Positions 10,620 to 18,496 of a DNA stretch of 44,277 nucleotides are shown here, in pieces. The notes under the pieces were generated by a model. That model was not told where the DNA came from. It made no database searches and saw nothing but the letters and a program-made list of their open reading frames with translations. Position numbers and translations under genes: made by a program. The DNA comes from an uncultured Butyrivibrio sp. Its GTDB lineage: Bacteria > Bacillota > Clostridia > Lachnospirales > Lachnospiraceae. The DNA is taken from contig CAMVLM010000013.1 of assembly GCA_947168335.1 (NCBI GenBank), forward strand, positions 1 through 44,277. The letters are read 5' to 3'. Position 1 is the stretch's first letter; each line of letters opens with the position of its first letter.

Positions 10620-10847
10620 TCAATTGATAGAAGTTATGGTCGCGGTAACTTCATTTCCCGAAGGTGTTTCTCCATCTTCCTTTACAGCATAAATAGAGGC
10701 TTTCTCAACATCTCTGTCTACCTTTGCTGCCGCAGATATGGCCATAGGAAGCATCATCAGTGCAAATGTCCCTATCAGAAGCGCAACCAGTGTCTCTACC
10801 AGCGTTTCACCCTTATTATTTTTTAGAAATTTACCCTTTTTATTCAT
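10620..10847 (-). CDS. Short pseudopilin (PilV/GspI-like)
   Basis: Only 75 residues: a basic leader, a cleavage site at G13/E14 (NNKGETLVETLVALLI) with Glu at mature position 5, one hydrophobic helix, and a soluble tail of about 30 residues that includes the acidic segment KEDGETPSGNE. Mature position 1 is Glu rather than the usual Phe. The ETLVALLI pattern resembles GspI/PilV minor pilins, but the globular domain is far smaller than in those families. The ATG abuts the stop of the preceding gene (TAG then ATG), so translation is probably coupled. Confidence 0.75.
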   Translation of the reverse strand: MNKKGKFLKNNKGETLVETLVALLIGTFALMMLPMAISAAAKVDRDVEKASIYAVKEDGETPSGNEVTATITSIN

Positions 10848-11507
10848 CTAGTTTGCCTGTTTCTTATTAACAACACCTGTTACAAACATATCTTCATATT
10901 TCCAGGAAATCGCTTTAAGTATATCTCCGTCCTGAAGGTTTTCCTTATCAAGATCCTCAGCACTTATGCTGACAGCAGGGATATGCACTCTGAGCGGATA
11001 GTTTCCGATTTTGCTTCCATCCGCAACCACAGCATTAAGCTCAATTACCATTGAATAGGATTCATCCATCTTAAGCTGTCCTTCAACAGTCTGTATTCCA
11101 TCTATCCCACTGACACTGAAACTGATTGTATGCTGCTGTGTTGAAGAGCTGCCCTCCGCCTGATTTATTGCCTCGTCAAAAATAGTGCTGAATCTTCCGT
11201 TTATCGGATCATCTTTTTCAACCACGTAAGAGGTGCCGTCCTTGATTTTCTTATACTCGACAACACCCGTAGCTCCGGCAGTCGCGTCCGACAAATCACC
11301 CCAGATTTCCTTCCGTATTGCATCAGCTGCAGCTGTAGTAGCCATATATGCCTTCTGCTCATCTATTTCAGATTGTGTTCTCTGAGCATTTAAAACCGCA
11401 GCGTTCACAATAGTTATGCTTACAAAAGCACATATCAGAAAACCTATAAGCGCAAACACCAAAGAAGCTCCGCGGTCATCATTCAATATTCTTTTTATAG
11501 ATTTCAT
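10848..11507 (-). CDS. PilX/GspK-like minor pilin lacking Glu5
   Basis: About 219 residues from the ATG at 11507; a GTG nine bases further upstream is an alternative start. The N-terminus is prepilin-like (DDRGASLVFALIGFLI), with a Gly before a long hydrophobic helix, but mature position 5 is Phe rather than Glu. Absence of Glu5 is the hallmark of the GspK/PilX class that caps the pseudopilin tip complex. The following alpha-helical stretch rich in Ala, Gln and Glu (NAQRTQSEIDEQKAY) also fits PilX. AGGTGG sits 5 bases before the chosen ATG. The next gene follows without a gap. The PilX assignment rests on position and pattern. Confidence 0.7.
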   Translation of the reverse strand: MKSIKRILNDDRGASLVFALIGFLICAFVSITIVNAAVLNAQRTQSEIDEQKAYMATTAAADAIRKEIWGDLSDATAGATGVVEYKKIKDGTSYVVEKDDPINGRFSTIFDEAINQAEGSSSTQQHTISFSVSGIDGIQTVEGQLKMDESYSMVIELNAVVADGSKIGNYPLRVHIPAVSISAEDLDKENLQDGDILKAISWKYEDMFVTGVVNKKQAN

Positions 11508-11577
11508 TCTGACCACCTGCCCTCTGATTCCTTTGAAAATATATTGTTTTCATTCTCCGAAATCTTTAGTGCTTTAT

Positions 11578-12174
11578 TCATTCTGAATCTGCAGGCAATT
11601 CCTTATCAGGAGTTCCGCCTATCATTGTCTCATAAAAAGTTCCCGTAAGACTTACAACAACATTGCCGCTCTTGAAATTCGGAATTTCAACTGCAGGAGT
11701 AATATAAACATCTCCCAAAATGCATCTTGTTTCAAACTCCTCCAGCTGCTTTACAATCTCCTCAGCCTGAGCAAAATCCTTCGCAGTGAACTGAAGAGTG
11801 AAATCTCTTTTAATCTGATTATCTTCTTTTGTAAGATTAGTGAAGTTGACATAGTAATCCTTTGTGCCGCTTATGACACTATGAAGGAAATCAAGCTCAC
11901 TCTTTCCGGCATTATAGCTGGGCATATAGCTCTTTTTGATCTTGCCGGATTCAATATCATTCATTTCAGCTGACATCTCATTAATCTTTTCCAGTCTGGC
12001 CTCAGAGACACGAATTTCATCCTCAATTGCCTGAGCCTCGAGTCTGGCACTCTGAATCCTGGATTCAACCTGGCTGTACACAAAGATATAGTAAACAGCC
12101 CCCAGAATGATCAGACTAAGAATAACGATCAATACTTTTTCTTTTTTAGTAAAATCCCTTGTAAGTACGCTCAA
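11578..12174 (-). CDS. pilO: PilO-like pilus alignment protein
   Basis: A 198-residue bitopic membrane protein: a short basic cytoplasmic tail, one helix (VLIVILSLIILGAVYYIFVY), a coiled coil (about residues 38-70, ESRIQSARLEAQAIEDEIR), then a small alpha/beta domain. This is the PilO layout, and PilO pairs with PilN to link the cytoplasmic PilM ring to the pilus machine. The only usable start is TTG at 12174. It overlaps the stop of the PilM-PilN gene (TTGA) and is preceded by GAGGGGA, so translational coupling is likely. Sequence similarity to PilO is weak in general; the call rests on topology and gene order. Confidence 0.75.
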   Translation of the reverse strand: MSVLTRDFTKKEKVLIVILSLIILGAVYYIFVYSQVESRIQSARLEAQAIEDEIRVSEARLEKINEMSAEMNDIESGKIKKSYMPSYNAGKSELDFLHSVISGTKDYYVNFTNLTKEDNQIKRDFTLQFTAKDFAQAEEIVKQLEEFETRCILGDVYITPAVEIPNFKSGNVVVSLTGTFYETMIGGTPDKELPADSE

Positions 12175-13754
12175 TTCTCGTTCCCCTCTTTCCCTTCATC
12201 TATCTGAGATTTGGTCTTAAGATATATTTTTATCTGAGCATCTACAGTTGAATTAGTTTTCTCTTCCTCGTCAATTGTCTTTGCCGATACCATTGATGTG
12301 CTGGCAACTATCTCCTGCTCATCAAGGCTCTTCATCAATGCACTGACATTTTCAAGATTTTTCGTATTAACTGTGATCAGAAGATCTGAACCCGTCAGAT
12401 TAAAGTAATTGACATTTGCTCCCTGCTTCTCTATGAAATCCACAAGCTGCATAACTTCCAGTCTGCTGACCCTGTTTCTCTCTTCCTCTGACAAGGTATT
12501 CCATGTGTAATGACTGTACTCATCAGATACAGCTTTCAGTGCTTCAATCTGACCATTCTGTTCGGAAAGCTGGTCCTCAAGCTGTTTAATCTTTCTGGTT
12601 TCTTTGTCCAGTGTGACAAATCTGTCATAGACACCAAACTTTCCAAAAAGTCCTGCCAATGCAATGACCGCTACAATAAGCGGAATAGCTATGGCCCAGT
12701 TGACCTTGTTTTCATTTGTTCCACCGGAAATGTGTCCAACATTTTCCTGACCATTTGCATGTGTAAACAGTACTCCCACAGCACCGCCGGTTACATCGAT
12801 ATTGGATTCAGAACCATAATCAGGGAAAAGTTCCTGCATGGTATGAACCTCTTTATCAATACGCTCCTTGAGAAGTGAAACAAGTGGTTCTATCATTGCT
12901 CCTGCGCCACAAAGATCAACCTCTTTTAATCTGGAGGACATATCGGATAATTCGTAGAAGTTAAGTCCCTTCAGGACTTCCAGGGAAATATCCTTATACG
13001 CCTTTATGGCAGCTTCTGAACTCAGGCAATTCTCGTAATTGGTTCTCAAATATGTGGTGGCAAGATGCATATCCACGTTCATATCATCTGCAATTGCCTG
13101 CACAATATGTTTCTCACCGATATCTATCACATGAGAAATCTTATAGTTGCCGTTCTTAAATATACGCATACTGATGTGGTTGTTACCAATATCCATCAGG
13201 CAGCGTTCCTTTAATCTCTCCTCTTCCACGCCCAGCCTCTGCAGAATAGTTTCATAAACAGATGTCTCGGGAATAGCGACATCAAGCTTAAGTCCTGCCA
13301 GTTTCATGGTCTCCCTTATAAAAGTGAGATACTCAGCAGAAACTGCAAAAGCAAGAATATTTATTTTTTCGGAGCCTTCGCCTTCCTTCGGAGTATTCCT
13401 TTTTACAAAATCAAATGCATAATCCTTGAGATCGCCCTGTATAAAATCTCTGAATTCAAAAGGAACGTTGAGTCTTAGCTGCTCATCATCCATAGAAGGC
13501 AGTGTAAACTCCTTAATAAAAACATCCGCATCAGCTATGACATAAGCTGCCTTCTTACATTTGATACCATTTTCTTTGATCTTATCCCGCAAAAAATCAG
13601 CAAAGAGATTCTGTGAAGTGATCTTATAATCATCAACTATGTTCTCCGGAATCTCTTCCCATATTGTTTTCTGAATTTTAAGACCCTTCATGGTAGCAAG
13701 AGACAACTTGCCATGTCTTACACTTATGCCTAAAATTCCATCACTTTTTGCCAT
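12171..13754 (-). CDS. PilM-PilN fusion protein of the type IV pilus inner platform
   Basis: 527 residues. Residues 1 to about 320 form an actin-like PilM domain (GILGISVRHGKLSLATMKG at the start; CLMDIGNNHISMRI as the phosphate-2-like motif). A linker leads to one membrane helix at about 350-370 (WAIAIPLIVAVIALAGLFG), then a coiled coil and a small alpha/beta domain typical of PilN. Normally PilM binds the cytoplasmic tail of a separate PilN; here the two are one chain. GGGGAG lies 11 bases before the ATG. It is followed directly, with overlap, by the PilO-like gene, the usual M-N-O order. In the cell it should form the membrane-anchored ring that connects the PilB/PilT motors to the filament. 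Confidence 0.85.
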   Translation of the reverse strand: MAKSDGILGISVRHGKLSLATMKGLKIQKTIWEEIPENIVDDYKITSQNLFADFLRDKIKENGIKCKKAAYVIADADVFIKEFTLPSMDDEQLRLNVPFEFRDFIQGDLKDYAFDFVKRNTPKEGEGSEKINILAFAVSAEYLTFIRETMKLAGLKLDVAIPETSVYETILQRLGVEEERLKERCLMDIGNNHISMRIFKNGNYKISHVIDIGEKHIVQAIADDMNVDMHLATTYLRTNYENCLSSEAAIKAYKDISLEVLKGLNFYELSDMSSRLKEVDLCGAGAMIEPLVSLLKERIDKEVHTMQELFPDYGSESNIDVTGGAVGVLFTHANGQENVGHISGGTNENKVNWAIAIPLIVAVIALAGLFGKFGVYDRFVTLDKETRKIKQLEDQLSEQNGQIEALKAVSDEYSHYTWNTLSEEERNRVSRLEVMQLVDFIEKQGANVNYFNLTGSDLLITVNTKNLENVSALMKSLDEQEIVASTSMVSAKTIDEEEKTNSTVDAQIKIYLKTKSQIDEGKEGNEN

Positions 13755-13798
13755 CTGATCCGGTTCTCCCCTCTTGCACTATAATCCCCAGTGCAAAA

Positions 13799-15334
13799 TT
13801 ACTTTGTATAAGTAACGGTCTTTGGTGCGCCAGCGCTTTTAAACTTCTTTGAATAAGTCTTAAGCTTTGATTTCGGCACTTTAACCGTTGCTTTCTTATT
13901 AATATTTTTAAATGCATTCTTGCCAATGCTCTTTATCTTTGAGGACTTAACTGTAATCCTGGAAAGCATTGTGCATTTATTGAATGCGCTTTTTCCGATT
14001 TTCGTTACGTTTTTGCCTATAGTAAGAGTTTTTAAAGCTTTGCAGCCGTTGAATGCCTCTTTCCCTATCTCCTTAACATTATCGGAAATAACTACACTCT
14101 TTAACACCTTGCACTTGGTAAAAGCTTTATCTCCCACAGCTGTTACCTTATATGTCCTTTTTCCTTTAACAACCGTTGCAGGCACAGCATAGGATGTAGC
14201 ATTGGTCTTTAATACCGTTACAAGTTTTGCTTCATTGGTTCCTGTAATAATATATTCAGCTTTTCCTGATTCGAAGCTGGAATTACCTGTGCTGACAAAT
14301 GTAAAATTATTCTCCAGAGCATAGTCTTCAGCAGTTGAACCTGCCGCTCCCCTGATAACAAATCCCGTTAAAACTCTTTCTCCTGCTGCACTGTCATAGT
14401 AGCCAAGAGCACGATTTTTGATGCTTGTGACAGATTCAGGAATTGTTATACTCTGAAGCAGTGTTGTGTCATAAAATGCGTAGGAATCAATAGTTTTTAC
14501 TCCCTCATTTATAACAACAGATCCCGACTTCAGACCTGCACATTTTTCAAAAGCTTTTTTCCCGATTACGGTTATTGTTGAAGGAATAACTACTCCAGTC
14601 ACCTTTGAGCAACCTTCAAATGTTCCCTCGTTTATCTTGGTTAAGCCCGAAGGAATATGTATTTCCGTAATACTTGAACAATTCAAAAATGCATAATTGC
14701 CAATGGTTTTGATTCCATCGTAAAACTTTATTCCGCTTATATTTCTGCACTCTTCAAATGCAGAAGCTCCGATTTCTTCTATGGTTGAAGGATACTGAAC
14801 ACTCCTTAAAGCCGTGCAATCCATAAAGCATTCAAAAGGAATAGCTTTAACTTTACCGCCGATATTTACTGATGTAAGGCAGGTGCATCCCTTAAAGCAC
14901 TGGTCACCAAGAACTTCCAGAGATGAAGGAAGTGTCACAGATTTCAGGTTTTCATTACCATAAAATGCACCTTTTCCGACGGTATCAATGTTTCCGGTTA
15001 CTGTTATCGAACTTATATCCTTTTTAAAGGTCTTCCCTGAGGATCTCTGCTCATCACTCATTGTTTCTGTAGAAAACGCATACTGTCCAACAGCCTTTAC
15101 AGGATATGTCTGTCCACTGTAGGACATCTCTGTAGGTATTGTTACGCTGTCCGAAGTTCCTATATATCCAATCACGATAGCTTCCGGTACTTTTATCTGA
15201 TACACCCAGTCTCCGTCAGTAACTATCTGATATGCATCTCCATCCGCAAGGACATCTGTTTTGAACAAAGCGACAAATAAGATACACATGGATACCAATA
15301 TGATATTTTTGAATATGTTCTTTTCCCTCATCAT
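13799..15334 (-). CDS. Secreted BspA-like leucine-rich repeat protein
   Basis: 511 residues from the ATG at 15334. The open frame continues 32 codons upstream into pilD, but AAAGGGGC precedes this ATG and the product then begins with a proper signal peptide (IILVSMCILFVALF, cleavage likely after VLA). The mature part is made of BspA/LRR_5 repeats of about 23 residues (for example AFEGCSKVTGVVIPSTITVIG, written here only in part: FEGCSKVTGVVIPS). An insert near residues 330-400 interrupts them, then repeats resume (AFNGCKALKTLTIGKNV), and a basic tail ends in TVTYTK. There is no LPXTG or surface-layer domain. Such proteins are usually secreted adhesins. Its place between pilD and pilM is odd and suggests co-expression with, or display on, the pilus. 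Confidence 0.85.
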   Translation of the reverse strand: MMREKNIFKNIILVSMCILFVALFKTDVLADGDAYQIVTDGDWVYQIKVPEAIVIGYIGTSDSVTIPTEMSYSGQTYPVKAVGQYAFSTETMSDEQRSSGKTFKKDISSITVTGNIDTVGKGAFYGNENLKSVTLPSSLEVLGDQCFKGCTCLTSVNIGGKVKAIPFECFMDCTALRSVQYPSTIEEIGASAFEECRNISGIKFYDGIKTIGNYAFLNCSSITEIHIPSGLTKINEGTFEGCSKVTGVVIPSTITVIGKKAFEKCAGLKSGSVVINEGVKTIDSYAFYDTTLLQSITIPESVTSIKNRALGYYDSAAGERVLTGFVIRGAAGSTAEDYALENNFTFVSTGNSSFESGKAEYIITGTNEAKLVTVLKTNATSYAVPATVVKGKRTYKVTAVGDKAFTKCKVLKSVVISDNVKEIGKEAFNGCKALKTLTIGKNVTKIGKSAFNKCTMLSRITVKSSKIKSIGKNAFKNINKKATVKVPKSKLKTYSKKFKSAGAPKTVTYTK

Positions 15335-15347
15335 AATTTTGCCCCTT

Positions 15348-16154
15348 TCACAGAAACCGCAAATACCATTCGGTAATATACCTTTCGAAAAAAATGAGTA
15401 TATAGCCCGATAATGCAATGGCCGGTCCAAACGGAAATTCCTTCGATGCTCCGGCTATTATTTTTTTTCTTGCAAATGCAAATATCAGTCCCAAAATACA
15501 GGATAAAAATACAAGTTCATATGCTCCTGCATATCCCAGATATAACCCGAGAAGCGCATACAGTTTTATGTCTCCGCCTCCCATACTGTCCTTTCCCACT
15601 ACTCTTGTAATAGCAATGCTCATTATCAGCATTGCTGCTCCCACAGCCGTGCCTGCGATGATATGATGAAGCACCCACCACAGGTTATGCACACGCAGTA
15701 CTGTTTCAAGTACGGTAAAGAAAATCCAGTTGATCAGGCCCGCTGCCAGCACTCCATTCGGAATCTCAAATGATTCCAGGTCTGTCAGAGTCAGAACAAA
15801 CAGACATCCAGTCAGTATCCAGTATTTGAAAAACTGCAGTTCTCTTATGCTTTCTTCCGGTCCGGCAATCATAATCCCTAAATATAACAATACGGACAGG
15901 ATCAAAAACGAAAGCTCTGTCACAGGATATCTTGCGGAAACCCTTTGTCCGCAGTACCTGCATTTTCCTTTATTTTTCAGGAAACTTAAAACCGGTATCA
16001 GGTCAGAAGCAGACAGCTCATGTCCACAACTCATGCAGTGGCTTCTTCCATGAACAAAATCCTCGCCTCTGACAATGCGCATTGCCACGCAGTTCAAAAA
16101 TGATCCAAATATTAAGCCGAATACCGCAGTGCAAACGCCGTAATAAACTAACAA
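15348..16154 (-). CDS. pilD: Type IV prepilin peptidase / N-methyltransferase
   Basis: A 268-residue multi-spanning membrane protein. It starts with the PilD/GspO N-terminal domain: a GSFLNCVAMRIVRGE core and two CxxC pairs (CMSCGHE and CRYCGQR) that bind zinc in this family. It then has aspartyl-protease motifs, with an Asp after TLTDLESFEIPN and the GGGDIKLYALLGLYLG motif containing the second Asp. It removes the leaders of the prepilins in this locus, including that of the giant adhesin, and methylates the new N-terminus. The start is TTG at 16154, eight bases after GAGGGGG; no ATG fits. The stop is 14 bases from the LRR gene start. Confidence 0.93.
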   Translation of the reverse strand: MLVYYGVCTAVFGLIFGSFLNCVAMRIVRGEDFVHGRSHCMSCGHELSASDLIPVLSFLKNKGKCRYCGQRVSARYPVTELSFLILSVLLYLGIMIAGPEESIRELQFFKYWILTGCLFVLTLTDLESFEIPNGVLAAGLINWIFFTVLETVLRVHNLWWVLHHIIAGTAVGAAMLIMSIAITRVVGKDSMGGGDIKLYALLGLYLGYAGAYELVFLSCILGLIFAFARKKIIAGASKEFPFGPAIALSGYILIFFERYITEWYLRFL

Positions 16155-16169
16155 ACAATCCCCCTCTTG

Positions 16170-17393
16170 TTACATGCCCTGATACATACTGAACATAGCA
16201 AGGTAAATAGCTACAACAATAAATCCGGCGATCAAAGCTATAAATACAAGCAGTGCAGGCTCAAGCATCGAAATGGCACTTTTTACTGCCTGCTCAAGTT
16301 CATTGTCGTAATACTCTGCGATAACATCCATGGTATGCTTCATTTCACCGGTCTCTTCTCCGACACCGACCATGTCTGTGAGAATATCAGGCATAATCTC
16401 CGTCTCCCTCATGGAATCTACGACAGTTCTGCCCTCCTCAATTCTACTTACCATTTCACCAACTTTTAATTTATACAGATCATTGGTCATAACCTTGGAG
16501 GTTATGGATATCGCCTTTGTCATGGGAAGTCCCGAGCCTATCATTGTAGCCATTGTATTGGCAAACAGGCTTGCTGCATTCAGCTCTGCGATATTACCGA
16601 ATATAGGCATTTTCAGCTGAAGCTTTGCAATATTCATTGAACCGCCGGGAGTCTTCTTGTATGCAAGAAAAAGAACCACCAGCGCTGCAATTATCGCAAT
16701 TATTATCAGAATGTTATCTCTGAAGAAATTTGAAGTCCCGATAAGTATTCTTGTAGGTAACGGAAGCTCTGCCCCAAGATCATCAAATATCGCTGTGAAC
16801 GTCGGAACAACTTTTACCATAAGTACGATAACAACAACTATTGCCACGCAAAGAACAAACAGCGGATATGACATTGCACTTTTTACTTTAGCTCCCATCT
16901 TGGTCTGCTTATCAAAGTGACGGAAGATAGAATCAAATGATCCTGCAAGGTCTCCGGCTTCCTCACCTGCCCTTAGAGTTTCACAGAAAGTAGGTGGAAG
17001 AATGCTTCCGCCATGATCCTCAAATGCCGCTGAAAGCGAACGGCCTGCCTCCACATCTTCCTTAACCTGTTTAAGAACCTTGTTAAGGTACTTGTCCGTG
17101 GTCTTGTCGCCGATAAGCTTGACTGCCCTGGCAATCGGTATTCCTGCGGAGAGAATCGTCGAAAACTGGCTGCACATAAGCGTAAATGCTTTTGCATCAA
17201 GTCTCGCACCCCCTATATCCACATTCAGGAATCCGGGCATCTGTATGCTATTGTTCCTTAGCTCCTTAACCGAAAGAATGACATTATACTGCTGGCGTAT
17301 CTTGGCGGTTGCTTCAATCTGGTCGATAGCTTCCACCATACCGCTCACTTTCTCCCCACTTCCGGAAAGTGCCGTGTATTTATAGCTGTTCAT
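16170..17393 (-). CDS. pilC: Type IV pilus inner-membrane platform protein
   Basis: 407 residues, the usual length for PilC/GspF. Two T2SSF domains (about 65-190 and 270-395), each followed by membrane helices, are seen from FTLMCSQFSTILSAGIPI and FANTMATMIGSGLPM and from GEEAGDLAGSF and GEETGEMKHTM. The protein forms the membrane core that couples the PilB and PilT motors to pilin insertion and removal. GGGGGA is 6 bases before the ATG. It lies between pilT and pilD in one transcription unit. Confidence 0.93.
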   Translation of the reverse strand: MNSYKYTALSGSGEKVSGMVEAIDQIEATAKIRQQYNVILSVKELRNNSIQMPGFLNVDIGGARLDAKAFTLMCSQFSTILSAGIPIARAVKLIGDKTTDKYLNKVLKQVKEDVEAGRSLSAAFEDHGGSILPPTFCETLRAGEEAGDLAGSFDSIFRHFDKQTKMGAKVKSAMSYPLFVLCVAIVVVIVLMVKVVPTFTAIFDDLGAELPLPTRILIGTSNFFRDNILIIIAIIAALVVLFLAYKKTPGGSMNIAKLQLKMPIFGNIAELNAASLFANTMATMIGSGLPMTKAISITSKVMTNDLYKLKVGEMVSRIEEGRTVVDSMRETEIMPDILTDMVGVGEETGEMKHTMDVIAEYYDNELEQAVKSAISMLEPALLVFIALIAGFIVVAIYLAMFSMYQGM

Positions 17394-17428
17394 AAGTCCC
17401 CCTGTTAATTAGGTCTCTGTAATATGTG

Positions 17429-18481
17429 TTAATTCATATTTCTGGAAACAAAGTCCTTGTTAACTGCATAATGAAGAGCATTTTCTCTGGTGATAAGTCC
17501 CTTTCGAACAAGCATGATGATTGCCTGATCCATTGTCTGACCACCGATCTCCGCACTTGTTGCCACAGCATTTGCTATCTGCGGAGTATTGCCTGTTCTG
17601 ATAAGGTTACGTATTGCATCGGTTACAATCATATATTCTGCAGCCAGTGCTCTTCCGCCGTCCTTCTTCTGAATAAGCTGCTGAGTAAGTACAGCCTGAA
17701 GAACCATGGAAAGCTGAAGTCTTATCTGCTGCTGAGCTGCCTCAGGGAATACCTGAACCATACGGTCTATGGAATCGGCAGCGCTTCCTGTATGCAGTGT
17801 TCCGAATACCAGATGTCCTGTTTCAGCAGCTGTGATAGCTGTTTCAATAGTGTCTCTGTCTCGCATCTCACCAATAAGGATAACGTTGGGATCCTCACGA
17901 AGGGATGCTCTTAATCCGTTTGCAAAACTCTGAGTATCTTTTCCTACTTCACGCTGATTGATAGCGCACTTGTCAGGTGTGTACATATACTCAACCGGGT
18001 CTTCCAGAGTCACTATATGGCGTTTGTAATTGTGATTGATGTTATCAAGGATGGCAGCCAGTGTCGTTGATTTACCGGAACCTGTTTCACCGGTTACAAG
18101 AACTATACCCTTGTGAAGCTTGGGAAGATCCATAACTGCCATGGGAAGTCCCAGTGTCTCAAGCTCGGGAATACGCTCTGCCAGAATACGAAGTGCCAGA
18201 CTCGGTACTCCCTGCTGCTTGAACAGATGAATACGGCAACGGTTTCCTGCAAAGGTGTCAGCGGCATCAAGCTCACCAACTGTCATGAGCTCATTAAAAG
18301 CTTCATCAGTCTTTGCAAGTTCCTTTGCAATTGAGAGGCAATCCTCTTTGGTTGCCACAGTATCTTCCATATTTTCCAGGTCACCGCTTCTTCTGTATTT
18401 CGGCGGAAGGCCGCAGATAATGTGAATGTCAGATGCTCCGTCTGCTTTTGCTTTGATTACCAGCTGCTCAATATTCATCAT
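17429..18481 (-). CDS. pilT: Pilus retraction ATPase
   Basis: 350 residues, standard for PilT. Walker A is GETGSGKST, the Asp box is LEDPVEY and the His box is GTLHTGSAADSIDR. The AIRNLIR element near residue 285 is the conserved PilT retraction motif. A hexameric cytoplasmic ATPase, it depolymerises the filament, so this pilus is predicted to support twitching or DNA uptake rather than being a static fibre. It starts 15 bases after pilB ends; two ATGs in tandem (18481 and 18478) are possible starts. Confidence 0.95.
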   Translation of the reverse strand: MMNIEQLVIKAKADGASDIHIICGLPPKYRRSGDLENMEDTVATKEDCLSIAKELAKTDEAFNELMTVGELDAADTFAGNRCRIHLFKQQGVPSLALRILAERIPELETLGLPMAVMDLPKLHKGIVLVTGETGSGKSTTLAAILDNINHNYKRHIVTLEDPVEYMYTPDKCAINQREVGKDTQSFANGLRASLREDPNVILIGEMRDRDTIETAITAAETGHLVFGTLHTGSAADSIDRMVQVFPEAAQQQIRLQLSMVLQAVLTQQLIQKKDGGRALAAEYMIVTDAIRNLIRTGNTPQIANAVATSAEIGGQTMDQAIIMLVRKGLITRENALHYAVNKDFVSRNMN

Positions 18482-18496
18482 GGCATTACCCCCTCA

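Noticed and set aside
17426-17914. 162-codon Cys/Ser-rich plus-strand frame opposite pilT
   Set aside because: Antisense of a highly conserved ATPase gene, with no plausible ribosome site or promoter.
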